This document shows positions 8,734-18,731 of a DNA stretch of 64,000 nucleotides, one piece after another. The stretch comes from Billgrantia kenyensis. Lineage in GTDB: Bacteria > Pseudomonadota > Gammaproteobacteria > Pseudomonadales > Halomonadaceae. The notes under the pieces were generated by a model. That model ran no database searches, was not told the origin of the DNA, and saw only the letters and a list, made by a program, of their open reading frames with translations. Location: assembly GCF_013697085.1 (NCBI RefSeq), contig NZ_JACEFT010000020.1, positions 1-64,000 on the forward strand, given 5' to 3'. Each line of letters begins with the position of its first letter. Within the stretch, counting starts at the first letter, position 1. Both the position numbers and the translations under genes were made by a program.

Positions 8734-9842
8734 ATGACCGCCACCTCAGGCAAGGTGATCGTCGGCATGTCCGGCGGCGTCGACTCCTCCGTTTCCGCCC
8801 TGCTGCTGCTGGAGCAGGGCTATCAGGTCGAAGGCCTGTTCATGAAGAACTGGGACGAGGACGACGGCACCGAGTACTGTACCGCCAAGGCAGACCTGGC
8901 GGATGCCCAGGCCGTGTGCGAAAAACTCGGCATCAAGCTGCACACCGCCAACTTCGCCGCCGAATACTGGGACAACGTGTTCGAGCACTTCCTGGCCGAG
9001 TACAAGGCCGGACGCACGCCGAACCCGGACATCCTGTGCAACCGCGAGATCAAGTTCAAGGTGTTCCTCGAGTACGCCGAGATGCTCGGCGCCGAGAAGA
9101 TCGCCACCGGCCACTATGTTCGTGGCGGTGTGCGCCAAGGTCGGCCGCGGCTGCTCAAGGGCATCGACCCCAACAAGGACCAGAGCTACTTCCTGCACGC
9201 CGTTCCGGAGAGCGCCATCGCCCGCACGCTGTTCCCGGTGGGCGAACTGGAGAAGCCCGAGGTACGCGCCATCGCCGAGCGCCACGGCCTGGCCACCGCA
9301 CGCAAGAAGGACTCCACCGGGATCTGCTTTATCGGTGAGCGGCGTTTCCGCGACTTCCTGCAGCAGTATCTGCCGGCCCAGCCGGGGGTGATCGAGACGC
9401 CCGAGGGCGAAGTGATCGGCGAGCATATGGGGCTGATGTACTACACCCTGGGCCAGCGCCAGGGGCTTGGCATCGGCGGCCTCGCCAATCACCCCGAAGC
9501 GCCCTGGTACGTGGCAGCCAAGGATCTGGAACGCAACGTGCTCGTCGCCGTGCAGGGCAAGCATCATCCGCTGCTCTACACCGACTCGCTGGCCACCGAG
9601 GCAATGGACTGGGTGGCCGGTGAGCCCCCCGCCGCCGAGGGCCGCCTTACCGCCAAGACCCGCTACCGCCAGAGCGACGTACCCTGCCACATGCGCACGC
9701 TCCCGGATGGCGGCGTCGAGGTGCGCTTCGATGCCCCCCAGCGTGCCGTCACGCCCGGCCAGTCGCTGGTGCTCTACGACGGTGAGATCTGCCTGGGTGG
9801 CGGCATCATCCGACACACCTGGAACGCCAAGGAGACCGGCGC

Positions 9843-9846
<4 letters not shown>
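8734..9846 (+). CDS. mnmA: tRNA-specific 2-thiouridylase MnmA
   Basis: Cytoplasmic enzyme that adds sulfur to C2 of the wobble uridine (U34) in tRNA-Lys, -Glu and -Gln, taking sulfur from a relay protein with ATP. The PP-loop [10 protein letters not shown] is at the N-terminus. The catalytic cysteines fall in [10 protein letters not shown] and TGICFIGER, matching the Cys pair known from E. coli MnmA. The length of 370 residues is normal. It begins a rightward cluster and overlaps hflD by 4 bases (ATGA), the same mnmA-hflD-purB order as in other gammaproteobacteria. Confidence 0.97.
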
Positions 9847-11895
<2,049 letters not shown>

Positions 11896-11923
11896 GCCGG
11901 CCGGCAACGCACCAGGAGGCGCC

Positions 11924-12487
11924 ATGGTCAAGCTGACCAGGATCTACACCCGTACCGGCGACAGGGGCGATACCGGCCTCGGCGACGGCACCCGCGTGGC
12001 CAAGCACGATCTGCGCGTGGAAGCCTTCGGCACGGTGGACGAGGCCAATGCCACCCTCGGCCTGGCCCAGCTCCACGCCGAAGGCGAGTTCGCCGAGGTC
12101 CTGGCACGGGTGCAGAATGACCTGTTCGACGTTGGCGCCGACCTGTGCACGCCGGAGCAGGAGGCCCCGGAATATCCGCCGCTGCGAGTCACGGCTGGCC
12201 AGGTCGATTATCTCGAGGCGCGCATCGATGCCTACAACGCCGAGCTGGCCACCCTGCGCTCGTTCATCCTGCCCGGCGGTAGGGCGCTCGCCGCCCACCT
12301 GCACCTGGCCCGCACCGTGGCCCGCCGCGCCGAGCGTACGGTCACGGCGCTGATGACGCAGCAGGCGGTCAATCCCGAAGTGTTGCGCTACCTCAACCGC
12401 CTCTCCGACCTGCTGTTCGTCCTGGCGCGCCGGGCCAACGGCAACGGTGAGAGCGACGTGCTTTGGGTGCCAGGCGCCAACCGCTAA
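11924..12487 (+). CDS. Cob(I)alamin adenosyltransferase, PduO type
   Basis: Transfers the adenosyl group of ATP to cob(I)alamin, or a corrinoid precursor, to make adenosylcobalamin. The N-terminal YTRTGDRGDTGLGDG, TVDEANATLG and the helical-bundle motif RRAERTV identify the PduO-type family, distinct from CobA/BtuR. At 187 residues it has only the catalytic domain. The start has a strong AGGAGG. It is 28 bases downstream of purB and likely in the same transcript, although no other cobalamin gene is in the window. Confidence 0.93.
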   Translation: MVKLTRIYTRTGDRGDTGLGDGTRVAKHDLRVEAFGTVDEANATLGLAQLHAEGEFAEVLARVQNDLFDVGADLCTPEQEAPEYPPLRVTAGQVDYLEARIDAYNAELATLRSFILPGGRALAAHLHLARTVARRAERTVTALMTQQAVNPEVLRYLNRLSDLLFVLARRANGNGESDVLWVPGANR

Positions 12488-12600
12488 GCCCAGACTCTGT
12501 CCGAAAACTGGCTGCAATACGCTACCATTACTCCTTCAGCTCGCAGGGCCGCCATGGCGCCCTGCGGCTCTTCGTGCCATCTGCCGGATAGCGAGACACC

Positions 12601-13788
12601 ATGCCAAGCGACGCCCACCTCCGCCTGCTGGGCGGCCTCACCGCCACCGAGTTCCTGCGCGACTACTGGCAGCGCAAGCCGCTGCTGATCCGCGGCGCTT
12701 TTGCCGACTTCGAAAGCCCCCTGGACCCCGACGAACTGGCCGGGCTCGCTTGCGAGGAGGGCGTCGAGGCCCGGCTGGTGGAAGAGGACGGCCCCGACGG
12801 CCCCTGGCAGGTCAGCCACGGCCCCTTCGACGAGACCGTGTTCGGCGAGCTGCCCGAGCGCGACTGGACCCTGCTGGTACAGGCGGTGGATCACTATGTG
12901 CCCGAAGTGGCCGAGCTGCTCGAGCACTTCGACTTCCTGCCCCGCTGGCGGCTCGATGACATCATGATCAGCTACGCTCCGCCAGGCGGCAGCGTGGGGC
13001 CCCACGTCGACCAGTACGACGTCTTCCTGATCCAGGGCCTGGGCCGACGGCGCTGGCAGCTCGGCGGCAAGGTGCCCGACGATGCCCCGATCATTCCCGG
13101 CATCGACCTGCGCATTCTCGAGCGTTTCCAAGTTACCCCGGACGATGACTGGGTGCTCGAGCCCGGCGACATGCTCTACCTGCCGCCGGGCTGGGCACAT
13201 CACGGCGTCAGCCAGTCCAACGACTGCATGACCTACTCGGTGGGCTTCCGGGCGCCATCGGCGGATGAGGCGATCACCTCGTTCGCCGATTACCTCGGTG
13301 AACAGCTGCCAGCCTCCCTGCGCTACTCCGATGCCGGAATGACCCCACCCACCGACCCCGCAGAACTCGACGACGCCTCCCTCGAGCGGGTGCGCCAGCT
13401 GATTCTGGAAACCCTCGACAGCCCGACCCAGCTCGCCCAGTGGTTCGGCCGTGCCATGACCCAGCCCAAGTACGTCGACCAACTCGTGCCCACTGAGTCC
13501 CCTACCGACGTCGACGAGCTTGTCGCTCTACTACAAGAAGGCGAGGAACTACTTCGCAGCCCCGGCTCACGCTTCGCCTGGCGCCAGGCTGGCGAGAGTA
13601 TGGCCACTCTGTTCGCCGATGGGGACGGCCACCCCTGCCCGCCCGCACTGGCGCGCTGGCTGGCATCCGAGCCGACCATCGATGCGGCGGCACTCGAGAT
13701 CGACGGCGCGGCGGAGCTGCTGGTGGCACTGGTTGACGCCGGCAGCCTGCAGTGGGGAGGCGAGGCGTGGGACAGCGAAGAGGAGTAG
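12601..13788 (+). CDS. roxA: Ribosomal protein uL16 3-hydroxylase RoxA (YcfD family, JmjC/cupin)
   Basis: Fe(II)/2-oxoglutarate-dependent oxygenase; E. coli YcfD hydroxylates an arginine of ribosomal protein L16. The JmjC domain covers about residues 85-215 with the iron ligands HVD (in GPHVDQYDVFLIQ) and a distal His in WAHHGVSQSN. A C-terminal winged-helix-like and dimerisation region completes the 395 residues. Its neighbours are translation and nucleotide genes. Expression probably starts in the 113-base gap after the adenosyltransferase, which holds a short GC-rich hairpin, or reads through. Confidence 0.92.
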   Translation: MPSDAHLRLLGGLTATEFLRDYWQRKPLLIRGAFADFESPLDPDELAGLACEEGVEARLVEEDGPDGPWQVSHGPFDETVFGELPERDWTLLVQAVDHYVPEVAELLEHFDFLPRWRLDDIMISYAPPGGSVGPHVDQYDVFLIQGLGRRRWQLGGKVPDDAPIIPGIDLRILERFQVTPDDDWVLEPGDMLYLPPGWAHHGVSQSNDCMTYSVGFRAPSADEAITSFADYLGEQLPASLRYSDAGMTPPTDPAELDDASLERVRQLILETLDSPTQLAQWFGRAMTQPKYVDQLVPTESPTDVDELVALLQEGEELLRSPGSRFAWRQAGESMATLFADGDGHPCPPALARWLASEPTIDAAALEIDGAAELLVALVDAGSLQWGGEAWDSEEE

Positions 13789-13792
13789 CGCC

Positions 13793-14224
13793 ATGACGAC
13801 GCCGTTCGATATTCGCGAAGGCAGCTGGGCCGAACTTGGTGCGCAGTCCGGCGAGATTCGCCGCGTGGTCTTCATCGAGGAGCAGCGTGTACCGCTCGAG
13901 GAGGAGTGGGACGGTCGCGACGAGCCATGCCGCCACTTCCTGGCGCTGAGTCGGGGCAAGCCGCTGGGCACGGCCCGGCTGCTGCCCGACGGCCACATCG
14001 GTCGCGTCGCCGTGCTGCAGGAGGCGCGCGGCCTGGGCATTGGCAAGGCGCTGATGCAGGCGGCCATTGCAGCGGCGCAGCGCCAGGGACATCCCCATGT
14101 CGAGCTTGCCGCCCAGACACATGCCCTGGACTTCTATCAGCGTCTCGGCTTCAGCGCCTTTGGCCCGGAGTTTCTTGACGCTGGAATTCCGCATCGCAAC
14201 ATGCGCCTTTCTCTCCGGCACTGA
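13793..14224 (+). CDS. GNAT family N-acetyltransferase
   Basis: A 143-residue single-domain acetyltransferase. The acetyl-CoA pyrophosphate-binding loop is VLQEARGLGIGKALM, and HALDFYQRLGF is the typical C-terminal block of ElaA/YjcF-like members. The start at 13793 is 4 bases after the roxA stop and is preceded by GAGGAG inside the end of roxA, so translation is coupled. The frame stays open upstream inside roxA, but that part is not GNAT-like. The substrate is unknown. Confidence 0.88.
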   Translation: MTTPFDIREGSWAELGAQSGEIRRVVFIEEQRVPLEEEWDGRDEPCRHFLALSRGKPLGTARLLPDGHIGRVAVLQEARGLGIGKALMQAAIAAAQRQGHPHVELAAQTHALDFYQRLGFSAFGPEFLDAGIPHRNMRLSLRH

Positions 14225-14616
14225 GCCTTTAAGTGGCACTTGAAAGAATCGAAATACGACTACAGGATCAGGCACCTCAATGCCACTCTTGTAGTCGAGT
14301 TACAACCCTCCTTCCCCCCAAGTGTTGATTGTCCACCCCAGCTGTCATGCGGCATAGTGGTTCCATGACAGCGTTAAAACAGTCGTTCGGTCACGAGCAA
14401 CAAGCTGCTTCACCCGAACTTCCTTAGCGCCGCCGAGGATTCGACCAAGGCCCTACAGACATTTCATAGCGTCTAGTTGAATCTGAAACGACTTCGCAGT
14501 TGCAGCATATGTTCGGTTGATCCGGCCGATGCAGCAAGCAAGCGACCGACGAGGCAGCGAGCGCCACCCCCATGGCAATCGAGGCCGACGACCCCACAGA
14601 TCGGAAGGATGGCACC
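14225..14616. other. Long aceA leader/promoter region with interleaved inverted repeats
   Basis: About 390 bases without a gene. AGTGGCA (14232-14238) pairs with TGCCACT (14281-14287), and CGACTACA (14257-14264) pairs with TGTAGTCG (14290-14297). The arms are interleaved rather than nested, so the two helices are alternative or pseudoknotted; they may terminate the upstream operon. A possible weak promoter for aceA is TTGTCC (14329-14334), an 18-base spacer and CATAGT (14353-14358). Confidence 0.45.
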
Positions 14617-16212
14617 ATGTCATACAAAGACGACATCAAGGCACTGGCTCAACTGCGTGAGGCCCAGCAAGGCAAGTGGGCCAGCATCAGCCCCGAGAAC
14701 GCCGCCCGCATGCGCGCCCAGAACCGCTTCAAGACCGGTCTGGACATTGCCAAGTACACTGCCAAGATCATGCGCGACGACATGGCCGCCTACGACGCCG
14801 ACAGCGCGCAGTACACCCAGTCCCTGGGCTGCTGGCACGGTTTCATCGGTCAGCAGAAGCTGATTTCGATCAAGAAGCACTTCGGCACTACCAAGCGCCG
14901 CTACCTCTACCTCTCCGGCTGGATGGTCGCCGCCCTGCGCAGCGAATTCGGCCCGCTCCCCGACCAGTCCATGCACGAGAAGACCACCGTGGCGGGGCTG
15001 ATCGAGGAGCTCTACACCTTCCTGCGCCAGGCCGACGCCTGGGAGCTCAACCACCTGTTCCGCGACCTGGAAGAAGCCCAGAAGGCCGGCGACAACGCCA
15101 AGGCGGAAGAGCTGATCGCCAAGATCGACAACCACGAGACCCACGTGGTGCCGATCATTGCCGACATCGATGCCGGCTTCGGCAACGCCGAGGCCACCTA
15201 CCTGCTGGCCAAGAAGATGATCGAGGCAGGCGCCTGCTGTATCCAGCTGGAAAACCAGGTTTCCGACGAGAAGCAGTGCGGCCACCAGGACGGCAAGGTC
15301 ACCGTGCCCCACGAGGACTTCCTGGCCAAGATCAACGCCGTGCGCTACGCCTTCCTCGAGCTGGGCGTTGACGATGGCGTGATCGTTGCGCGCACCGACT
15401 CCCTGGGTGCCGGCCTGACCCAGAAGATTGCCGTGACCAAGGAGCCGGGCGACCTGGGTGACCAGTACAACAGCTTCCTCGATGGTGACGTGATCGACAG
15501 CGCCACCGACATCGATAACGGCGACGTGGTGATCAAGCAGAACGGCAAGCTGGTCAAGGTCAAGCGCCTGGCATCCGGCCTCTACCAGTTCAAGCCGGGC
15601 ACCGGCGAAGACCGCGTGGTGCTCGACTGTATCACCAGCCTGCAGAACGGCGCCGACCTGCTGTGGATCGAAACCGAGAAGCCCCACGTCGGCCAGATCG
15701 CCAGCATGGTCAACCGTATCCGCGAAGTGGTGCCGGACGCCAAGCTGGTCTACAACAACTCACCCTCCTTCAACTGGACGCTGAACTTCCGCCAGCAGGT
15801 GTTCGATGCCTGGGAGCAGGAAGGCAAGGATGTTTCCGCCTACGACCGCGCCAAGCTGATGAGCGAAGAGTACGACAGCACCGAGCTGGCGAAACTGGCC
15901 GATGAGTGGACACGCAACTTCCAGCGCGATGCCGCGCGTGAAGCCGGTATCTTCCACCATCTTATCACGCTGCCGACTTACCACACCGCCGCGCTGTCCA
16001 CCGACAACCTGGCCAAGGGCTACTTCGGAGACGAAGGCATGCTGGCCTACGTGGCGGGCGTTCAGCGCCGCGAGATCCGCGAGGGCATCGCTACCGTCAA
16101 GCACCAGGACATGGCCGGCTCCAACATCGGCGATGACCACAAGGAGTTCTTCCACGGTGAAGCGGCACTCAAGGCCGGTGGCAAGGACAACACCATGAAT
16201 CAGTTCGGCTGA
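14617..16212 (+). CDS. aceA: Isocitrate lyase AceA (long Pseudomonas-type)
   Basis: Cleaves isocitrate to glyoxylate and succinate, the first step of the glyoxylate shunt for growth on acetate or fatty acids. The catalytic loop cysteine is in EKQCGHQDGK, with the metal-binding IADIDAGFGN and the C-terminal HQDMAGSNIGDDHKEFF. The 531 residues fit the larger isocitrate lyase subfamily rather than the 434-residue E. coli enzyme. The ATG at 14617 follows GGAAGGA; an in-frame upstream ATG (14572) would add residues not seen in the family. It is monocistronic, ending at a strong terminator, and malate synthase is not adjacent. Confidence 0.95.
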   Translation: MSYKDDIKALAQLREAQQGKWASISPENAARMRAQNRFKTGLDIAKYTAKIMRDDMAAYDADSAQYTQSLGCWHGFIGQQKLISIKKHFGTTKRRYLYLSGWMVAALRSEFGPLPDQSMHEKTTVAGLIEELYTFLRQADAWELNHLFRDLEEAQKAGDNAKAEELIAKIDNHETHVVPIIADIDAGFGNAEATYLLAKKMIEAGACCIQLENQVSDEKQCGHQDGKVTVPHEDFLAKINAVRYAFLELGVDDGVIVARTDSLGAGLTQKIAVTKEPGDLGDQYNSFLDGDVIDSATDIDNGDVVIKQNGKLVKVKRLASGLYQFKPGTGEDRVVLDCITSLQNGADLLWIETEKPHVGQIASMVNRIREVVPDAKLVYNNSPSFNWTLNFRQQVFDAWEQEGKDVSAYDRAKLMSEEYDSTELAKLADEWTRNFQRDAAREAGIFHHLITLPTYHTAALSTDNLAKGYFGDEGMLAYVAGVQRREIREGIATVKHQDMAGSNIGDDHKEFFHGEAALKAGGKDNTMNQFG

Positions 16213-16239
16213 GCATGGCGTAGGACGACTGGAACCCTT

Positions 16240-16264
16240 GGGAGGCCTTTGGCCTCCCTTTTTT
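16240..16264 (+). terminator. Rho-independent terminator of aceA
   Basis: Perfect 8-base stem GGGAGGCC / GGCCTCCC with a 3-base loop followed by six T residues, 28 bases after the aceA stop. Confidence 0.92.
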
Positions 16265-16467
16265 GTGCGCCAGGAAGGTCCCGACAAGCGGGGTATCACG
16301 CAACTTACACATTGTTTGCCCGTTTCCCCACCTGGCAGAGGGGCACTTCGTGAGGTCGTGCTGGTCAAATGATCAATGACTGGTTAAGCTAATTAACAAA
16401 CAGTGTTCCTTAAACATGGCAACGATGATGGCCGCACGTGTCATCGACGTGCTCTCAGGAGGTATCA

Positions 16468-16935
16468 ATGAAGCGTCTTCTTCCCGCTGTGGCCATCGGC
16501 ATGCTGACCTTGGCCGGCTGTGCCAACACCTCGACGATGGGCGGCGATGTCTATCGGGGCTCCCAGGCTGGTACCGCCCAGACTGTGACCTTCGGGACCA
16601 TCACCGCACTGCGCCAGGTTCAGATCCAGGCCGATAGCCGCATGGGTGGTGTCGTCGGCACCGGCGGTGGCGCCGTGATCGGCGGCCTGCTGGGCAGCCA
16701 GGTCGGCGGCGGCTCAGGACGTCAGCTCGCCACGGCCGCCGGCGTGATCGGCGGTGCTGTCGCAGGCAGCACCATTGAGGAATCAACCAACCGGGTACGC
16801 GCCTGGGAAATGGAAATTCGCCGTGACGATGGCCAGGAAGTCGTCATCGTGCAGAAGGCCGACCGCCCCTTCCAGACCGGGCAGCGAGTGCGCATGATCG
16901 GCAGCGGTGCCAATGTGACCGTCGCTCCCTACTGA
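16468..16935 (+). CDS. slyB: Glycine-zipper outer-membrane lipoprotein (SlyB/17 kDa antigen-like)
   Basis: A 155-residue envelope lipoprotein. The signal peptide ends in the lipobox LTLAGC, and the middle (about residues 65-110) is a glycine zipper, GGVVGTGGGAVIGGLLGSQ, repeated as GVIGGAVAG. The C-terminal SH3-like end has VVIVQKADRPFQTGQRVRM, as in SlyB. In E. coli SlyB is PhoPQ-controlled and stabilises the outer membrane; the role here is inferred. The start at 16468 has an excellent AGGAGGT. The 200-base upstream region is AT-rich, and the gene ends at a very strong hairpin. Confidence 0.85.
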   Translation: MKRLLPAVAIGMLTLAGCANTSTMGGDVYRGSQAGTAQTVTFGTITALRQVQIQADSRMGGVVGTGGGAVIGGLLGSQVGGGSGRQLATAAGVIGGAVAGSTIEESTNRVRAWEMEIRRDDGQEVVIVQKADRPFQTGQRVRMIGSGANVTVAPY

Positions 16936-16972
16936 TTGCCATTCCGATGGCCCTGGCCATTTGAGCGGACAC

Positions 16973-17013
16973 AACCACAAGGTCCCACGGTTATGCCGTG
17001 GGACCTTGTGGTT
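16973..17013. terminator. Bidirectional terminator between slyB and the convergent small membrane gene
   Basis: A perfect 18-base stem (first arm starts aaccacaaggtccc) around the 5-base loop ttatg. It lies between two convergent stop codons, so it can serve both genes. T residues after the stem are few (gttt). Confidence 0.85.
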
Positions 17014-17048
17014 TGTCTGCGGCCACGTGGCCGCCTCAATACAGCGCT

Positions 17049-17333
17049 TTAGTGGAAGCTGGCCCGGCCCATCGCCCAGGGAACCAGTTTCCACACAAGC
17101 AAGCCAATCAGCCCAAGGATGATGCTGGTCAGCAGGATGTCGACCGGACGCACCAGCGTAGTGGCACCAAGCACGGCAAGCGCCACGCTCCAGATCCAGC
17201 GATTCTCGTCACCGCTCTTGATGACTCGGGGAATCACCTTGTTCAGGCCGGCGCTCACGGCCGTCTCCCACTTCTTCAGGCTGAAGAACAGAATCAGGGC
17301 AAAGGCCATCAGCCAGATCACGATTTCGGTCAT
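17049..17333 (-). CDS. Small inner-membrane protein of unknown function
   Basis: A 94-residue protein I do not recognise. Three hydrophobic segments are visible (about residues 3-18, 46-62 and 65-86), with a basic loop KKWETAVSAGLNKVIPRVIK between the first two. It is monocistronic and divergent from slyD, 208 bases away, and its 3' end is at the shared terminator with slyB. Codon use matches the surrounding genes, so it is likely a real gene. Confidence 0.7.
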   Translation of the reverse strand: MTEIVIWLMAFALILFFSLKKWETAVSAGLNKVIPRVIKSGDENRWIWSVALAVLGATTLVRPVDILLTSIILGLIGLLVWKLVPWAMGRASFH

Positions 17334-17479
17334 GGGCTCACTCCAGAAAAGAGGCTCGTGTTGGGAAGGGAAATTTTGGTCCCGCTAGAGTAGCCGCGAG
17401 CCTCTTGCCGCGCAACTCGCCAAAGGGCGTGAATCACTCTCAGCCATGCAACAGCCAAGCTGAAAAAAACACATGCCCC

Positions 17480-17508
17480 CTGACAGCCCTGGCCTCGCGC
17501 GTTACCAT
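17480..17508 (+). promoter_or_regulatory. Predicted sigma-70 promoter of slyD
   Basis: CTGACA (17480-17485), a 17-base spacer and TACCAT (17503-17508) lie 33 bases before the slyD ATG. The -35 matches consensus at five of six positions and the -10 at four. Confidence 0.5.
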
Positions 17509-17541
17509 GGTTTCTACATGCACTCACCGAAAGGTTCATCA

Positions 17542-18024
17542 ATGCAGATTGCGCAAAATTCCGTTGTCGCGTTTCACTACACCCTGACCAACGACGCAGG
17601 TGAAGTGCTGGACAGTTCGGAAGGCCGCCAGCCGCTGACCTATCTCCACGGCGCCGGCAACATCATTCCCGGGCTGGAGAAGCAACTCGAGGGACGTGAA
17701 GTCGGCGAAAAGCTCAACGTGAGCGTCGCGCCCGAGGAAGGATACGGCGAAGTACAGCCGCAGCTGGTTCAGGAAGTCCCGCGTGACGCCTTCCAGGGCG
17801 TAGAGGCCGTCGAGCCGGGCATGCAGTTCCAGGCCCAGACCCAGGGCGGCCCGCTGATGGTCACCGTCACCAAGGTCGAAGGCGACACCGTCACCGTGGA
17901 TGGCAACCATCCGCTGGCCGGCCAGAAGCTCAACTTCGACGTCGAGATCTCCAACGTGCGTGAGGCCAGCCAGGAAGAGATCGAGCACGGCCACGTGCAC
18001 GGTGAAGGCGGCGTGGAGCACTGA
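17542..18024 (+). CDS. slyD: FKBP-type peptidyl-prolyl isomerase, SlyD-like
   Basis: Cytoplasmic proline isomerase/chaperone. FKBP core residues are seen in VAFHYTLTNDAGEVLDSS and GAGNIIPGLEKQLEG, with the inserted-in-flap chaperone domain (about residues 70-130) and the SlyD-typical GNHPLAGQKLNFDVEI. At 160 residues it lacks most of the Cys/His-rich metal-binding tail of E. coli SlyD (196 residues); only a short EHGHVHGEGGVEH end remains. Its nickel role may therefore be reduced. The start at 17542 sits behind a predicted promoter, and the gene ends at a strong terminator. Confidence 0.92.
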   Translation: MQIAQNSVVAFHYTLTNDAGEVLDSSEGRQPLTYLHGAGNIIPGLEKQLEGREVGEKLNVSVAPEEGYGEVQPQLVQEVPRDAFQGVEAVEPGMQFQAQTQGGPLMVTVTKVEGDTVTVDGNHPLAGQKLNFDVEISNVREASQEEIEHGHVHGEGGVEH

Positions 18025-18055
18025 ATCGGGCACGACGCCATGTGACCCGGACCAC

Positions 18056-18092
18056 CGCAAGGGGGCAGCGCAAGGCTGCCCCCTTGCGTTTG
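18056..18092 (+). terminator. Terminator of slyD
   Basis: Perfect 14-base stem (CGCAAGGGGGCAGC with its complement) around a 5-base loop, followed by TTTG, 32 bases after the slyD stop. It may also serve the convergent phosphatidyltransferase gene. Confidence 0.85.
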
Positions 18093-18104
18093 TCGGAGCG
18101 CGCT

Positions 18105-18731
18105 TCAGGATGACATATCAAGGCCACGCAGCGTACGGTAGCCCCCCCACAGCCGGGTAGCAGTGGTTATCAGGCAGGCCACGGCAAACAGTGTGGCCAG
18201 CACCGCGAAATGACCAGGCAGCAGGCAGAACAGCACGAAGGCCAGGATGGTCTCCGTCCCTTCGGTCAAACCGTGCAGGTAGTAGAAGGCTTTTTTCTGG
18301 AAACGCGGTCGCTCGAGGCCATAGCGGGTCGCCATGATGGCGAATGCCAGAAAGGAAGTGCCGGTACCGATGAAGGCGAACAGCAGGAAGGCCGCTGCCA
18401 ACGCATTGGAGCCCGGGTCGGCCAGGGCAAACCCCAGCACTACCGCCGCATAGAAGACGAAGTCGAGGCCGATGTCGAGGAAACCGCCGGCATCGCTGGC
18501 TCTCCTACTGAGTCGGGCCAGGGCTCCGTCCACGCCGTCGCCCAGGCGGTTGATCAGGATCGCCATCAAAGCGGCCAGGTACCACTCCATGGCCAGCAGC
18601 GGCAGGGCCAGCATGCCGATGACGAACGCTGCCAGCGTGACCTGGTCGGGCTTGGCACCCCACGCCTGGAGCCGCCTGGCAATGAGCCTCAACGGCGCCT
18701 GGGTCAGAGGCATGGTCCAGCGATCAAGCAT
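18105..18731 (-). CDS. CDP-alcohol phosphatidyltransferase family membrane protein
   Basis: Integral membrane enzyme of the family that condenses a CDP-linked alcohol, usually CDP-diacylglycerol, with a second alcohol to make phospholipid. The complete signature D-x2-DG-x2-AR-x8-G-x3-D-x3-D is readable in DGVDGALARLSRRASDAGG and the FLDIGLD that follows, so the metal and active-site Asp residues are intact. About six hydrophobic segments cover the 208 residues. The ATG at 18731 lies inside the end of the upstream fusion gene, an 8-base overlap, so the two are translationally coupled. The alcohol substrate is not determinable; the housekeeping PssA/PgsA enzymes are usually encoded elsewhere. 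Confidence 0.88.
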   Translation of the reverse strand: MLDRWTMPLTQAPLRLIARRLQAWGAKPDQVTLAAFVIGMLALPLLAMEWYLAALMAILINRLGDGVDGALARLSRRASDAGGFLDIGLDFVFYAAVVLGFALADPGSNALAAAFLLFAFIGTGTSFLAFAIMATRYGLERPRFQKKAFYYLHGLTEGTETILAFVLFCLLPGHFAVLATLFAVACLITTATRLWGGYRTLRGLDMSS

